A DNA stretch of 64,000 nucleotides, taken from Clusia tigrina (lineage: Eukaryota > Arthropoda > Insecta > Diptera > Clusiidae). Positions 51,716 to 62,859 of the stretch are shown here, piece by piece. Each line of letters begins with the position of its first letter. Within the stretch, counting starts at the first letter, position 1. The stretch lies in assembly GCA_920105625.2 (NCBI GenBank), contig OV050032.1:23891351-23955350 (forward strand), written 5' to 3'. A program made the translations under genes and the position numbers. The notes beneath the pieces are model-generated. The model made no database searches and was not told the DNA's origin. It saw nothing but the letters and a program-made list of their open reading frames with translations.

Positions 51716-54700
51716 TTCGTTCGTTCGTTCGTTCGTCTTGTGTGTTCGGTACTGGTACTGGTGTATGTCGTTGTATGGTCATTCGCTCATTCGTTCTGCT
51801 CGTTGTCTCCTCGTCGTCGTTGTATTGTGTTCCTCACTCAATCACTCACTCGCTCGTTTGATCGAACACCAGCTGCAGAGCTGCTCCATTAGTAATTTTT
51901 ACTCATTTTATATATTACCCCACATGGGATCTCTGCTAATATATTTCTTGTTTTCTATGTTTTTTGTGTGCATCTCTTAAATCGTCCCAACACATACAGA
52001 GTGATTGTCCAAGCCGATGGTCAGTTGCGTACAGGATTCGATGTTGTTGTTGCTGCATTGTTGGGTGCCGATGAATTTGGTTTCAGCACTGCACCGTTGA
52101 TTGTGATGGGTAAGTACAGCCATCCGAATGGAGGAGAGCGCCGGTTGTATCCTCAACTCACAAGCACACTTACTCGCATATAATTCCAATGATTACGATG
52201 ACAAATAAAAGCAACAACCCGTTTTTGTCATACTTTAATGATCTCGATTCTTTTTGAAAGGTTGCACAATGATGCGAAAGTGCCACTTGAATACCTGCCC
52301 CGTGGGCATTGCCACCCAGGATCCAGTCCTACGCAAGAAGTTCACTGGCAAACCGGAACACGTTATTAACTTCTTCTTTATGCTTGCCGAAGATGTGAGT
52401 TCACGTGGTTACTTGTTTTCTTCTTCCAAGTACACAATTTAACATTCTGCACACTGTCGCATAGATACGCAAAATTATGGCCAATTTGGGAATAGTGAAG
52501 TTCCAAGACCTCATTGGACGTACAGATTTGTTGAAAATATCCGAAAAGCGTGTTAACAAAGCGACCACCTTGGATCTGTCCTTGCTATTGCAGAATGCTT
52601 TAGAATTGCGCCCGGGCACTAATATTGTGGGTGGTTCCATGTTGCAAGATTTCCAATTGGAGAAGCGTCTCGAGAACGAGCTGATTGCCACGGCTCAGGG
52701 CGTACTTAATGGCAACGAGAATAGCGTAGTGGTTAAAATGCGCATAAACAATGAGGATCGCGCATTCGGTTCCACTCTGAGCTATCATATTGCTTGGTAA
52801 GCGACTTTACTCCTTTATCAACACCATGTTCGTTATGTGTGAATACTATGTCTCTTTACTTAGCAAATATGGTGAAGCTGGACTACCCGATGGTAAGAGT
52901 ATTGATGTATTCTTGGAAGGTTCTGCCGGTCAGAGTTTCTGCGCCTTCCTGGTCAAGGGTGTGAGCGTCTATCTAAGGGGCGATGCAAATGATTATGTAG
53001 GTAAAGGTCTGTGCGGGGGAACAGTGGTGATAATGCCACAAATAAGCGCTGCCTTCCAGTCGCATTTAAATGTGATTGTGGGCAATGTCTGCTTGTACGG
53101 TGCCACTGAGGGACGCGCATTCTTCCGTGGCATTGCTGCTGAACGCTTCTGTGTCCGTAATTCAGGTGCAACTGCTGTGGTCGAGGTAAGATCGACAGCT
53201 AACTTTTCCTACATTACGTCCAGTATTCTAATGGATCACTTACATTTAGGGTGTTGGTGATCACGGTTGCGAGTATATGACCGGCGGCGTAGTGGTAATT
53301 CTTGGCTTGACTGGCCGCAACTTCGCTGCTGGCATGTCAGGTGGCATTGCGTATGTTTACGATATTGATGGTTCCTTCAAACCAAAAGTGAACCACGAAT
53401 CAGTCGGCCTATTTCCATTGGAATTGTTTGATGACGTTCTTCTTGTTAAGGAGTTACTGTGTGACTTTATACAAAAGACTAACTCGAATATTGCCAAAGA
53501 GATACTTTGCAAATGGCCAGAAGCGCAAACCAAGTTTGTCAAAGTTTTCCCCCGTGAGTACCAAGAAGCCCTGAAGGCCATGAAGGAGAAGAAAATGCTT
53601 GATGAAGTTCTTGATGGAATCGATGCTTGGAAAAACGGCACTTTTAAAACATATAAGCCGTCCGTACAGGATATTGAAGAATCGATTAAGGACATATCTC
53701 GGGCACAGGCACGCGCCGATCGCATCTTGGACAAGACGCACGGCTTTGTTAAATACAAACGGGACACTGAAATTTACCGAGACCCTGCTGTGCGTCAAGA
53801 GGACTGGGACGAAGTCTACAATTCTCCAAATGTTCGCGAGAATCTGCACGAACAAGCAGCACGATGCATGGAGTGCGGTGTGCCCTTCTGTCAGTCGAAC
53901 ACGCACGGTTGTCCGCTCGGCAATATTATACCAAAGTGGAACGATCTGGTGTTCCATGGAGAGTGGGAGGAAGCATTACGTCAGTTGCTGCAGACCAATA
54001 ATTTCCCGGAATTCACTGGACGTGTCTGTCCAGCACCTTGTGAAGGTGCCTGTGTTTTGGGCATCTCGGAGCCACCAGTAACCATTAAGAATATTGAATG
54101 TGCTATCATTGATCATGGTTTCGAGAATGACTGGATTACGCCAGAGATACCAGAAGAACGAACTGGCAAGCGTGTGGCTATTGTGGGCTCCGGACCGTCC
54201 GGTCTGTCAGCAGCACAGCAATTGAATCGTGCGGGACATTTCGTTACTGTGTTTGAGCGCAACGATCGCGTCGGTGGTTTGTTGCAGTACGGCATTCCTA
54301 CCATGAAATTGTCCAAGGATATAGTCAAGCGACGCGTGGACTTATTGACTGAGGAGGGAATTGAATTTCGCACCAACGTATTTGTTGGCAAGGATATAAA
54401 GGCCGAATTGTTGTTAGAGGAGTAAGTTTACAGCTATTTATCATTCGTACTCAGCAATTCTGAATTAATTGTTTTTGTTTTTTTTTTAATTAGATATGAT
54501 GTTCTGCTCCTTACCACCGGTTCGACTTGGCCGCGAGATTTACCATTAGAAAATCGTGATTTGAACGGCATTCATTTTGCCATGGAATTCCTCGAGGGAC
54601 AGCAAAAGAAACAGCTGGGTAGTGAAAAGGATATAATCTCTGCCAAGGACAAGGACGTTATAATCATTGGCGGCGGCGATACTGGTTGCGATTGCATTGC

Positions 54701-55922
54701 CACATCTCTGCGTCAGGGTGCCAAGAGTATTACGACATTCGAAATCTTACCCGAACCACCGAAAGGACGTTTATATGACAACCCCTGGCCACAATGGCCG
54801 AAAGTATACAGGTAAATCAATTGCACAGGCTTTTGTCTAAACAGCGCCAAATTTAATGGTAAAATGGAATATTTGTACAGAGTCGACTATGGCCATGAAG
54901 AGGTGCGCGTTAAATTCGGCAAAGATCCACGTCAGTACTCTACCACAACCAAAGAGTTCATTGGCGAGAATGGGAAAATTAAGGGTGTGAACACTATAGA
55001 AGTTGAGTGGGTAAAGAAGCCCGACGGTACGTGGCGAATGCAAGAGTTGGATGGCAGCGAGAGGTATTTCCCAGCAGATTTAATATTACTTGCTATGGGC
55101 TTCTTGGGTCCCGAGAATGCGTTGCCTAATCAGCTGGGGTTGGAGTTGGACCCCAGAGGCAATATTAAAGCCTGTAATGGCGATTATGGCACTTCGAATT
55201 CCAAAGTTTTCGCAGCCGGAGGTAAGTGTCGACTATCAATAAAGTTCTCTGTTATAACTATGGCAACGACGACACTGTGTGGAAGATGCCTGCAAATATG
55301 AACTCGAGTTAAAGCCCACATTATGTGTATGTGTGTCTTACCCATGTCACCAATTAGCGCTCAGAAATGGGAATTGGAAAGTACGTCAGCGTAATGCGAA
55401 TTAAGCATATGAAATATACTAGCGCCATGTCCTGCATGAGTTCGTGTGGTATCTGCTTATTACTTCATACCATACCATGTGGCGCAGTTATGTAGGGACA
55501 CAAGATCAGTTGAAATTATGGTGGCAACCAAGTCACAACTGTGTATTTTTGTTTGTTGTGGGAAGCGAAATACGTTGATGCCACCCACTTGCGGGTTCAT
55601 AAGAGTACATTGTGGAATGAATACAGGGACTTGTTGAGGCAATTTGTAAGATAGCTTTATTTATTTCCGCATCTCCCACACTTATAGTGCGATTGCCACG
55701 GGACTTTAGTGGTTGTGAACTATAGTTACCAATATTGCATATTTTCCATTTGATTTGTTTTTGTTTCTTTTCTATGTAGATTGTCGTCGTGGCCAGTCTT
55801 TAGTGGTTTGGGCTATTAATGAGGGTCGCCAGGCAGCGCGCCAAATTGACAGCTACTTGGTTGGTCGACCTAGTGGCTTGCCCGGTCCCGGCGGTGTCAT
55901 CGACCTAACACGGAAAGTCTAA
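33645..55922 (+). CDS. Glutamate synthase (NADH-dependent GOGAT), 16 exons, 2,144 aa
   Basis: Makes two glutamates from glutamine and 2-oxoglutarate using NADH. Exons: 33645-34016, 34662-34789, 47460-48549, 48908-49083, 49161-50321, 50385-50515, 50576-50934, 50995-51140, 52000-52109, 52261-52394, 52465-52796, 52864-53185, 53250-54421, 54494-54811, 54881-55221, 55780-55922. All junctions are GT-AG and in phase. Domains: Gln-rich propeptide 1-108; class II amidotransferase from catalytic Cys109 ([10 protein letters not shown]) to about 530; central domain about 550-880; FMN synthase domain about 950-1330 with 3Fe-4S cysteines 1226, 1232 and 1237 ([17 protein letters not shown]); GXGXG domain about 1380-1540; then the fused small subunit with a cysteine cluster from 1693 (CMECGVPFC), FAD motif near 1796 ([11 protein letters not shown]) and dinucleotide motif near 1932 ([13 protein letters not shown]). 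Length fits eukaryotic fused GOGATs. It is the probable orthologue of Drosophila CG9674 (recalled, not searched). No break seen. Confidence 0.97.
33807..33908 (+). repeat. Coding CAG/CAA repeat in the GOGAT propeptide
   Basis: Mixed CAG and CAA codons give Gln runs at residues 57-63 and 81-88, separated by non-Gln sequence. They lie before the catalytic Cys, so length changes should not alter the mature enzyme if the propeptide is removed. Confidence 0.85.
34225..34315 (+). repeat. LINE-derived 3' UTR fragment in GOGAT intron 1
   Basis: About 75 bp here (AGTACAATGGGC..GCTTGGATACCTCTTCGGCGG..CTACCCCACT) recur inverted at 62225-62305, directly after a LINE ORF2 C-terminus, so this is probably the tail of a related insertion. 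Confidence 0.55.
38306..39177 (-). mobile_element. Candidate PIF/Harbinger-like element, degenerate
   Basis: GGTGTGTTCGCGTACA at the left and GTACGCGAACGCC at the right are imperfect inverted repeats. TTA precedes the left end and TTT follows the right, so the target duplication is not exact. On the minus strand two short acidic/Ser-rich frames ([15 protein letters not shown].. at 38666-38445 and [20 protein letters not shown] at 38908-38711) recall the N-terminus and companion protein of Harbinger elements. No catalytic domain seen; assignment is tentative. Confidence 0.35.
39385..40985. repeat. Purine-rich degenerate tandem array, 1.6 kb, in GOGAT intron 2
   Basis: Variants of AAAGATAAAGAGAAATAGA dominate 39385-40650. 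AGTAAAAGTAAAAGT-type units follow at 40660-40760, then AAATAAATAAAGAAAG-type units to 40985. The plus strand is nearly free of C. Its minus-strand frames (up to 338 codons of Leu/Ser/Ile/Tyr) and the Lys/Arg-rich plus-strand frame are by-products of the repeat. It resembles the array at 25185. Confidence 0.93.
41347..44064 (+). mobile_element. Complete hAT transposon, 2,718 bp
   Basis: Ends are perfect 16-bp inverted repeats, CAGTGCTGTCCAAACT, flanked by an exact 8-bp duplication TATTATAA (41339-41346 and 44065-44072). Both subterminal regions carry several GTGGCCA/TGGCCAC motifs, as expected for transposase binding sites in hAT elements (inference). It holds one transposase gene in the same orientation as the host gene, within GOGAT intron 2. 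Confidence 0.96.
41801..43858 (+). CDS. hAT transposase, 660 aa, one intron, apparently intact
   Basis: Exons 41801-42856 (352 aa) and 42932-43858 (308 aa) join in phase across a 75-nt GTATGT..TTTGCAG intron. Without splicing the frame stops at 42890. Order: BED-like zinc finger (C72, C75, H90, H95); first catalytic Asp228 ([11 protein letters not shown]); second Asp294 (ICTDGAPAM); C-terminal dimerisation region with catalytic Glu610 ([15 protein letters not shown]). Family knowledge: hAT transposases cut and paste DNA with a DDE triad split by a helical insertion. The type resembles GTF2IRD2/ZBED-like hATs. No stop or frameshift is seen in the spliced frame, so it may be functional. The ATG is 454 bp from the left end. 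Confidence 0.93.
44679..45281. mobile_element. 603-bp hAT MITE with internal tandem repeats
   Basis: Ends CAGTGTTGCAC and GTGCAACACTG, flanked by an exact 8-bp duplication GTAACGGT (44671-44678, 45282-45289). It splits the older transposase remnant, whose reading resumes on each side. Internally it is built of repeated AGAACCTACCTTGTTGT/CTCTTTAGAACTTACC blocks. No coding. Confidence 0.9.
44805..45177. repeat. Tandem repeats inside the hAT MITE
   Basis: AGARCCTACCTTGTT starts units at 44805, 44867, 44937, 45006 and 45105. The last two units are near-identical over about 92 bp (44987-45078 and 45086-45177), pointing to a recent duplication of 99 bp. Confidence 0.88.
46609..47286 (+). mobile_element. 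Second mariner, deleted, in GOGAT intron 2
   Basis: Inverted ends of about 28 bp, GAGGGCGGGCTGAAAAGT.., match each other with a few mismatches. Inside, the plus strand reads with frameshifts [30 protein letters not shown], then FASLLGQLKKE-like residues, the catalytic-domain order of mariner transposases. The N-terminal HTH region is missing and the frame is broken. A clean TA duplication is not visible. Confidence 0.75.
50935..50994 (+). other. Stopless 60-nt GOGAT intron 7
   Basis: Donor GTACGT and acceptor CTGTTTGCAG bound an intron of exactly 20 codons without a stop. The conserved protein continues as [14 protein letters not shown] across it, which is why I call it an intron and not coding sequence. 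Confidence 0.85.
51141..51999 (+). other. GOGAT intron 8 with microsatellites
   Basis: 859 bp. Includes CA/CG-rich runs at 51440-51490 and, at 51660-51735, (GTGC)n passing into (GTTC)n. No coding or element recognised. Confidence 0.9.
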
Positions 55923-56473
55923 ACGTGCACACATTAATATATACTCTGTTATACTTGTGAAGTCCTTGCAATTTCGTTGATTGTTATTACTAAATTAGAA
56001 TTTGTGATTTACGTACGGACTCGTACAATTGTAATGTTTTGCTTAAGCGCTCTTTGTGTTTTGTTTTTTGTTTTTTTTTTTTTGTCTAATATAAACTTAC
56101 CAAAATGACATTCGAAAAGACTTCGCACGCATTGTTTCTCATTGGGGCCGAGTGCCAGATTCTGATCCTGATCCCTATCCTGCTCCTGAATATTCAACCA
56201 AACGCTCGTTACCGCATATAGTAAATTTATCAAGAGACGGGGACATTGCGAACCATTCAATTTTAAAACAGCAGCTTTAGTGTTAGTTGTGCTTAAATTA
56301 TTCGATGTTGTGTTTGCACATTTGCATAGAATTACAGCACGAAAAATATGCCAAAAAAATAATAGATTCAAAATACATATATACGTAGCAATTTAAAGCT
56401 TAAACAAACTGAATTAAGCAAAAGTATCAATTTTAAATGCACACATAAGGACAAAGCTTGTCAATTACACACC

Positions 56474-56504
<31 letters not shown>

Positions 56505-57396
56505 CTATACGCATTTCTATACTATTCTATATGCAGGTACTTTCATGTAGTATTTATTAAATGTATTTTTTAATATTTTTTAAATGGAAAAGGTGAACAA
56601 GTTAAGACAATAATTAGAAATTAATCTTGAAAAGGACGAATAACGTTTATAACACACACACAAACAAATGACGTACTTCGTTAAAAGAAAGAGCTTCCTT
56701 TAAAAAGGAAAAAGAGAGAAGAGAACGCAAAATTAGTTTTTTCCAAAATTTATGTGCTGAAGAACTCCTCCTCCGAACTTTTCAATGAACTGAATAACAT
56801 AATCAATCAACAATTTACCGCAATTAAGTAACTTCTACCATTAAGTTTTTTGACACCCTACCACTAACACTACAAACACCACCCACACAACCCCTCTGCC
56901 CCCTCCAACGTACTTAGAAATTCGTTATTCGTACGTTCAGTTATTTTATTATATATAACTATTACTTTTATGCAGAGGTGTGCCAATTATTATACTCCTG
57001 TTAGTTAGAAAAAAGTTTTGACCCCATTACCACCACCTACTACACACAAACGCCAAACGCTGCTGCAGCAGCATCAATTGCTCAATTGGCAAACCTCGCT
57101 CCCACCTGGAGTATCACTGCTGCTGCTCCGTTGTGTATTCCGAAGATTGATGCAGTCTAATAATTTGCACACCTCTTTAAAAACACACAATCTAAACTAC
57201 ATACAAAACACATTAATACATATTACTATTATATATTTTAAATAATTATAAATATATTAATTATTATTGTCAATGTGTAGTGTTTGAAGTTATATAATAT
57301 TATTATTATTATTATTATACAAATGTATGTGGATACATTTTGCAGATTTTGCAACAAAAACAAAATGAAAATGATTGGAAATTTAATCGAAACATG

Positions 57397-57439
57397 AATA
57401 AATATTGAAACTTACACTTATTTATGTGTTACAAATAAA
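57397..57439 (+). promoter_or_regulatory. Candidate GOGAT polyadenylation signals
   Basis: AATAAA at 57397-57402 and again at 57434-57439, about 1.5 kb after the stop codon. Between 55923 and here I see no other gene, only AT-rich DNA with (CA)n at 56470-56502 and (TTA)n at 57294-57318. Which signal is used is unknown. Confidence 0.4.
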
Positions 57440-57480
57440 ATGGTGCTTTCATTTTCCTGTATAGAGCGGTTGAGCCAGCC

Positions 57481-57821
57481 CAAGGTGAATTTACTTACAT
57501 GGTGGCTGCAAGAACAAATTTTTTTGAACCAATTTTCCCTCAGTAGTTGTCAAAATTGAAATTATAGAAATATGCGATCAAAACAAATATGCAAACAATT
57601 GCAAATAGAGTTTGGATTTGAGTGAATAAGAGTTTTTTAATTGTTATTTTTGTCAAGTTTGAACATTATGAATCTATTTAATTATACATCATTTTAAGCA
57701 GCTCTTATGTATTCCTCCATTCCTCTCAATTTCGTTTAATTTGATCGCACATTGCTTATGTTTGACAATTCCGGAGGTACGAAATTCACCTTGCAGCCAC
57801 CATGTAAGTAAATTCACCTTG
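57481..57821. mobile_element. hAT-type MITE, 341 bp, exact 8-bp target duplication
   Basis: Ends CAAGGTGAATTTAC and GTAAATTCACCTTG. Flanked by identical AGCCAGCC at 57473-57480 and 57822-57829. Same family as 12575-12972; shows the empty site for the inner Harbinger-like MITE (CATTTTAAGCAGCTCTTA). Confidence 0.92.
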
Positions 57822-57829
57822 AGCCAGCC

Positions 57830-58280
57830 TATGGTTTATGAGGTGAATTGTTGGGCACAATCCGCTTCGTTGGAACGCAGTAACATCCCAGCCAGCACGT
57901 CAGTGACAACCGCAGTTAGCCAGTGAGGTGAGTTTATGTAAAGAGGTGGCTGGAAGGTGAGTTTCTTCCTTGTGAACTGCAAAAAGGCACTTGATTGAAA
58001 TCAACACGAAATCAGAGGAATGCGATATTTCATAATATGAAATTTGCAAAAACAAAAAATTTCTCAAATCTCAAATTGCAATTGCTAGATCATATTTTTC
58101 TACAAATTGATTTTTGATAGCGAAAATTTTCTTTCAAAAAATGTGTTTTTCCTTTCAACTTAACCATAAATCCACCTTGGTTAGGAGTCGTAGTGTTCTT
58201 TCTCTACACATTTTCCTCAAGTGTACCGTATATCATTTTCACTCATGTACAAAAACATTATGACTATTGTTTGTGGTTAG
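57830..58280. other. Non-coding DNA, no gene recognised
   Basis: A short frame across 57741-57926 ends in AVSQ before a GTGAGT, but most of it lies in the MITE; not convincing. Confidence 0.4.
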
Positions 58281-59568
58281 CAAAGTATATCCGTAACAGG
58301 TAGGCTCACCCTGCCGCTATAGAACAAGAATTCTGCCGACCTTGGAACCGTTATTTCAATTTCTTGGGAGAACGTGATAGCACAGAAAACACACAAGTGG
58401 AAGGAAGTACGAAATAGTGGTGGAACGAACTGAAATAATGGTACATACTTATACTGAGTGCTCGAAAATCAAACAAAGTCTGCATATACTTTTAATTCTT
58501 TACTAATATGAATGAAATATGAAATGTGCACACATTTTACCTACTATTTGGCGCACTAAATAGTGAATAATAACAAAATAGAATAAGAAATGTACAGTAT
58601 GTGAGAATTTACAAACGATAGTATCCCAATTTACGAACACGTATTACATGTACAACATTTCTTTGATTTATTTTCGAGCATTGAGTACTGAAAATATGAA
58701 CAAATAAAAAGAAAAATGTGTGGTCGCAACCTTGCTTGTCCCTATATTTTAATGCTGCTGACTCCGCTGCCAGAATAAGATTGGATCGCCTTTACGCACA
58801 ATGCAAATTGTTGCATCGCAATAGTCGTTCCCTTCTCACATATCCCTATACAAAAGCATTAGGGAACAAACTGGGAAAGGGTATAAAAAAAGTTTGGATC
58901 GCTCGTATCAAAGTATATCCATAATAAGTAGGCGCACTCTGCCGCTATAGAACAAGCATTCTGCCGACCTTGGTACCGTTATTTGAATTTCTTGGCAGAA
59001 GGTGATAGCAACAGAAAACACACAAGTGGAAGGAAGTACGAAATAGTGGTGGAACGAACTGAAATAATGGTACATACTTATACAGGGTTCTCGAAAATTA
59101 AACAATGTCTGCTTATATTTTTAATCATTTACTAATATGAATGAAATATCAAATGTGCACACATTTTACCTACTATTTGGCGCACAAAATAGTGAAAAAT
59201 AACAAAATAGAATAAGAAATGTGCAAAAGGGTATGCATATAGTATCGTGTCAATCTCATGTGAGTATTTACAAACGATAGTATCCCAATTTACCAACGCG
59301 TATTACATGTACACATTACTTTGATTTATTTTCGAGCATTGAGTACTGAAAATATGAACAAATAAAAAGAAAAATGTGTGGTCGCAACTTTACTTGTCCC
59401 TGTATGTTAATGCTGCTGACTCCGCTGCCAGAATAAGATTGGATTGCCTTTACGCGCAATGCAAATTGTTGCATCGAAATATTCGTTCCGTTCTCACATG
59501 TCCCTATACCAAAGCATTAGGGAACTAACTGGGAAAGGGTATGATAAAAAGTTTCGATCGCTCGTATA
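58281..59568. repeat. Direct tandem duplication, unit about 628-660 bp
   Basis: Unit 1 (58281-58908) and unit 2 (58909-59568) both start CAAAGTATATCC and align over their whole length with scattered substitutions. Unit 2 has an extra 30-odd bp at about 59227-59258. Each unit holds an AATAAAAAG near its middle and ends with GGGAAAGGGTAT; in unit 1 this reads as a TATA box (TATAAAAAAAG at 58882), in unit 2 it is broken. No recognised protein. Confidence 0.88.
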
Positions 59569-59569
59569 C

Positions 59570-60819
59570 AGATAGCTAATAGATGTGAATTTTTGTAAAT
59601 GTGTGCGTCCTTTGTTTAAATGTCGCATCGTTTCCCTGACACACGGCTATCCGTAATAAAGTTTGTAAATAGTTTTCTGCTCTTCGCACTCGCAGAAAAT
59701 TTTTTGTTAAAGTGTGAGTCAAAAAAATTGCTTTTTGCATATGTATTGAAGTGCGCCTTCTTAGTTTACTAGATATTCTTTGGTGGTAGTGTCTATGGTG
59801 AGAATGATACGAGAGTGAAACAATATGTGCGAATGATCGAAACGAAGTGATATGGAACGGCGGGAACACAATGTGACGCTGGAGCTTGCGGCTGAGGCTG
59901 ACTATGAAGCGCAATAAAAAATGAAGCGCTGCAAACGAAAAATACGAACAGAATGGCTGCATTCTGGCACCCCATCGGATACCCAACCGATCAGAATTCT
60001 CCGAATTTTGTTCAATCAGCTGACTGAGCGGACGCAATTTCTTTGAGCGGAAATTTTCTTTGCTACCGTACTCAACAGTTAGCACAGTTGTTTGTAGAGC
60101 AGATGTTTATGTATAAAGTGACAAATTTTTGTAGCAGCCCATTCACAAACCAAGTGCGCTGTTCCACTCACCCGATAGGCAACCGATAGGTTGCCAGAAT
60201 GCACCCAATGATGAAGCCCATGCAACTGCAGCTACCGTTGTTACCACTTATTTAAAATATCTATCGTGAAAGAATTTTAAAAAATATGCTTAAATTCGTG
60301 TACCACGCAATATTATGAATTTAACTTATATGAGATGAATAAAAAGTTTTATTTAATGATAATGTAACATTTTCCTTTTTTCCAGCAAGTATGCCTTTTT
60401 TACAAAACAAGTCTGGTAGCGCCAGTTTTGTCATCCATTTTATAAATTTGATAATCAGCTGTTTTCTCTCTTGCATCGCCGCAAAGTAGATAATTTTAAA
60501 ACTTGCGCTTCAATCTCAGCTTCAGAATCAGTTTCAGCTTCTCATTGTGTGCCCTTCCATTTAAGAAGCCGTATTGTATATTTGACAGCGCCTCAGGCTT
60601 CAGCCGCAGCCGCACATTGTGTTTCAGCACTTAGTGTTAGTTTCCGTTCACTCATGAAGACAATTCCAGCCAATGATCTTACAAGTCGAATGACTAATTT
60701 GTTCGGATTGGTCTTCAACGACCACTATAGAAAGGTGTGGATATGTCAGGCAAGAGAGAGAGTCTTGCAGGAGTAAAGTGCAACTGTAACTTTGCCAACT
60801 CTTTCGAGCGTATTAGCAT
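59570..60819. other. Non-coding DNA, no gene recognised
   Basis: A 169-codon minus-strand frame (60085-59576) and a 101-codon plus-strand frame (60471-60776) lack recognisable domains. The two regions share short inverted similarities around CACATTGTGT preceded by CTCAG/GCCGCAG-rich sequence, which may reflect an old inverted repeat. Confidence 0.4.
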
Positions 60820-61900
60820 TCTAGTTTAGCTTTCTATCCAACACAAGTCCCAGGTATCTCGTCTGTGTTTTAATGTCGAACCATGTGCGATTCAAATTGG
60901 GTTCACTGGAGGGAATTTGATGGTTCCTGGTGAAGAGAACAAGGTTTGTGGTTGGAAGCTTAATCTCCAGACCCCGCGCATAACGATGAAAGCTCAGGAC
61001 TATATCAACTAAAATCGTGATATACTTCCATGATGCCATAATAGTTACAGTCGTCAGCATATGCCACTACCAGACACACAAGCAGATAACAGCAGAGAAT
61101 TCAAGGCCTTCTTACTCTGGAAGCGCCTAGAAATGAGTTAATGACTCTCTTCACCAAGAGTTTCTTAGTAACGCCAATCACCGAAGCATCTAGCTGCATA
61201 TTTGATAGAAGTGCAGTGATAGCTGTCGGGCTAATGTTGTTAAAGGCTCCCTCTATATCGAGAAAGGCCACAAAGCGAACTCCTTGTGTTGCAAGGAATA
61301 TTCAAATTGTTGGACGAGAGAGAGTGGAGGGCTGTTTCAAGCGATTTTCCATTCATACATGCGTGCTGATTAGGGAACAGTAGATGATCAGCCTTTCCCC
61401 TAATGTGGATGTCAATTAGTCTCTCAAGCTTCTTGACCAAGAAAGAGGATAAATTAATCGGACAATACTCCTCAGGCTTAGAATGTGAAATTTTTCCCGT
61501 TTTGGGTATAGAAACAACATCAGAGTAGGAAGATAAGAGCAACACGTCCTTAGAGGGTCCGCCGAACATGTCTTTAACCATGCACGACGTTAACTCTTCG
61601 GCCGTAACACTCATTTAGTCTTCCACATCTGATGCCTCCATTGCCTCTATTCCAGCATCCTACCAATATAGCTTCAGAGAAGCCGAAATTTATGTCACTT
61701 TTCTTTGCAGCCGGAGGAGCTAGCGATACCTTGTTCAGGATCACAATGACCTGACGCAAATTATCGAAGATCTGTCCTAGCTTGACTACACTCCAGTCAG
61801 CGATGGGGAAATCAGTGTTGCAATTCCTGATCGGCTGTAGGATCACCACTGGGTCTTTGTGAGACGCCGGAACCCAAGTCCTAGAGCGTGGACGGTTATT
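60820..61900 (-). pseudogene. LINE reverse transcriptase fragment, degenerate
   Basis: Reading the minus strand downward: SIPKTGKISHSKPEEYCPIN and LSSFLVKKLERLIDIHIR (fingers domain; compare IPKAGK..DxRPISLSSFxLKxLERL). Next come NQHACMNGKSLETALHSL, the region of the aspartate boxes with damage, and finally NLNRTWFDIKTQTRYLGLVL (thumb). Frameshifts and stops; no RNase H follows, and its 5' part is absent. Confidence 0.8.
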
Positions 61901-62149
61901 TGTTTGACCCGTAGGGACAGCTTCCAGCCGTGAACCTGGGCAGACTTCACCAAAGTCTGCTAGCCCCAGTTTCTACAGCTCAACTAAGCGCTGATCCGTA
62001 TAAGAAGGCAGTTTAAACTGATTCTGAAAGCATCCATTATCGCGACAGAGTGCTGTTGGAGCGTATTTTTGGGCAGTACTTTAAATTATTTGACCACAAA
62101 TTCTCCTTCATCATAGCCGAGAGAGAGCCTTCAGCGTCACTGCGATCGA

Positions 62150-62850
62150 TCGATCACCACAAAAATTAGACAATCTATCGCAGATTCATTAAAAGAGCGC
62201 AAGCCCCGTTTAGAGAATACAATAGATTAGAAGTGGGGTAAGCCGGAAAACCGCCGAAAAAAGAAGTATCCAAGCACACAGGCATCTGTGCCCATTGTAC
62301 TATAAGCCTGGAAATATTTGGGGGAAGGGGCAGATAGAGGATTGTGAAAGGGAAGTTACACCTTTTCACACTTCTTTGACTCTTTTATGAATCTCAGAAG
62401 TCTAGGATAGTCAAGTAGGAAGTCAGAGATGAGGATTATAGTTTGTCCATTTCCAAACTTTCTGCACCTCCTCATTCTGGCAACGGTAGGACAATCGCAG
62501 AGAAAATGCCCTGTGCCGTCCTGTGCTTTCTCCAGACAAGAGAGCAGTTCGGACTCGTCAAGATGTCTGTGGTTGGCATTTGACGGTCCATGGATTAATC
62601 ACCGTGATTAGCCCAACCGATGATTGCAGATATTTCCTTCGTAATGCTGAAGCAAATCTGCAAATCTCTTCTTTGGGCTCTCTAGGAAACAGTTGGTTGT
62701 TTTACAGAACTGCTCCATCGGTCCTTGTGAATATTATTCACATGGCCCTTGATCCAATCATAGCCCTTGTTAAACTCATACCGATAAATTGCTGTGGTCC
62801 CATTGGAGTACCCGCAGATCCCCAGTTTTCATCATTGTGGATCTAGCTCG
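62150..62850 (-). pseudogene. LINE ORF2 C-terminus and 3' UTR, degenerate
   Basis: The minus strand reads LDESELLSCLEKAQDG, then HFLCDCPTVARMRR and LLRFIKESKK, the zinc-knuckle region and end of an RNase H-bearing LINE ORF2. The 3' UTR piece at 62225-62305 is shared with 34225-34315. Since a 3' end lies upstream of the RT fragment at 60820-61900, at least two insertions are present here. Confidence 0.65.
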
Positions 62851-62859
62851 ACGTTAGCC

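Noticed and set aside
59576..60085. 169-codon minus-strand frame
   Set aside because: No domain, no supporting splice or codon pattern, many His/Arg/Ser; treated as chance.
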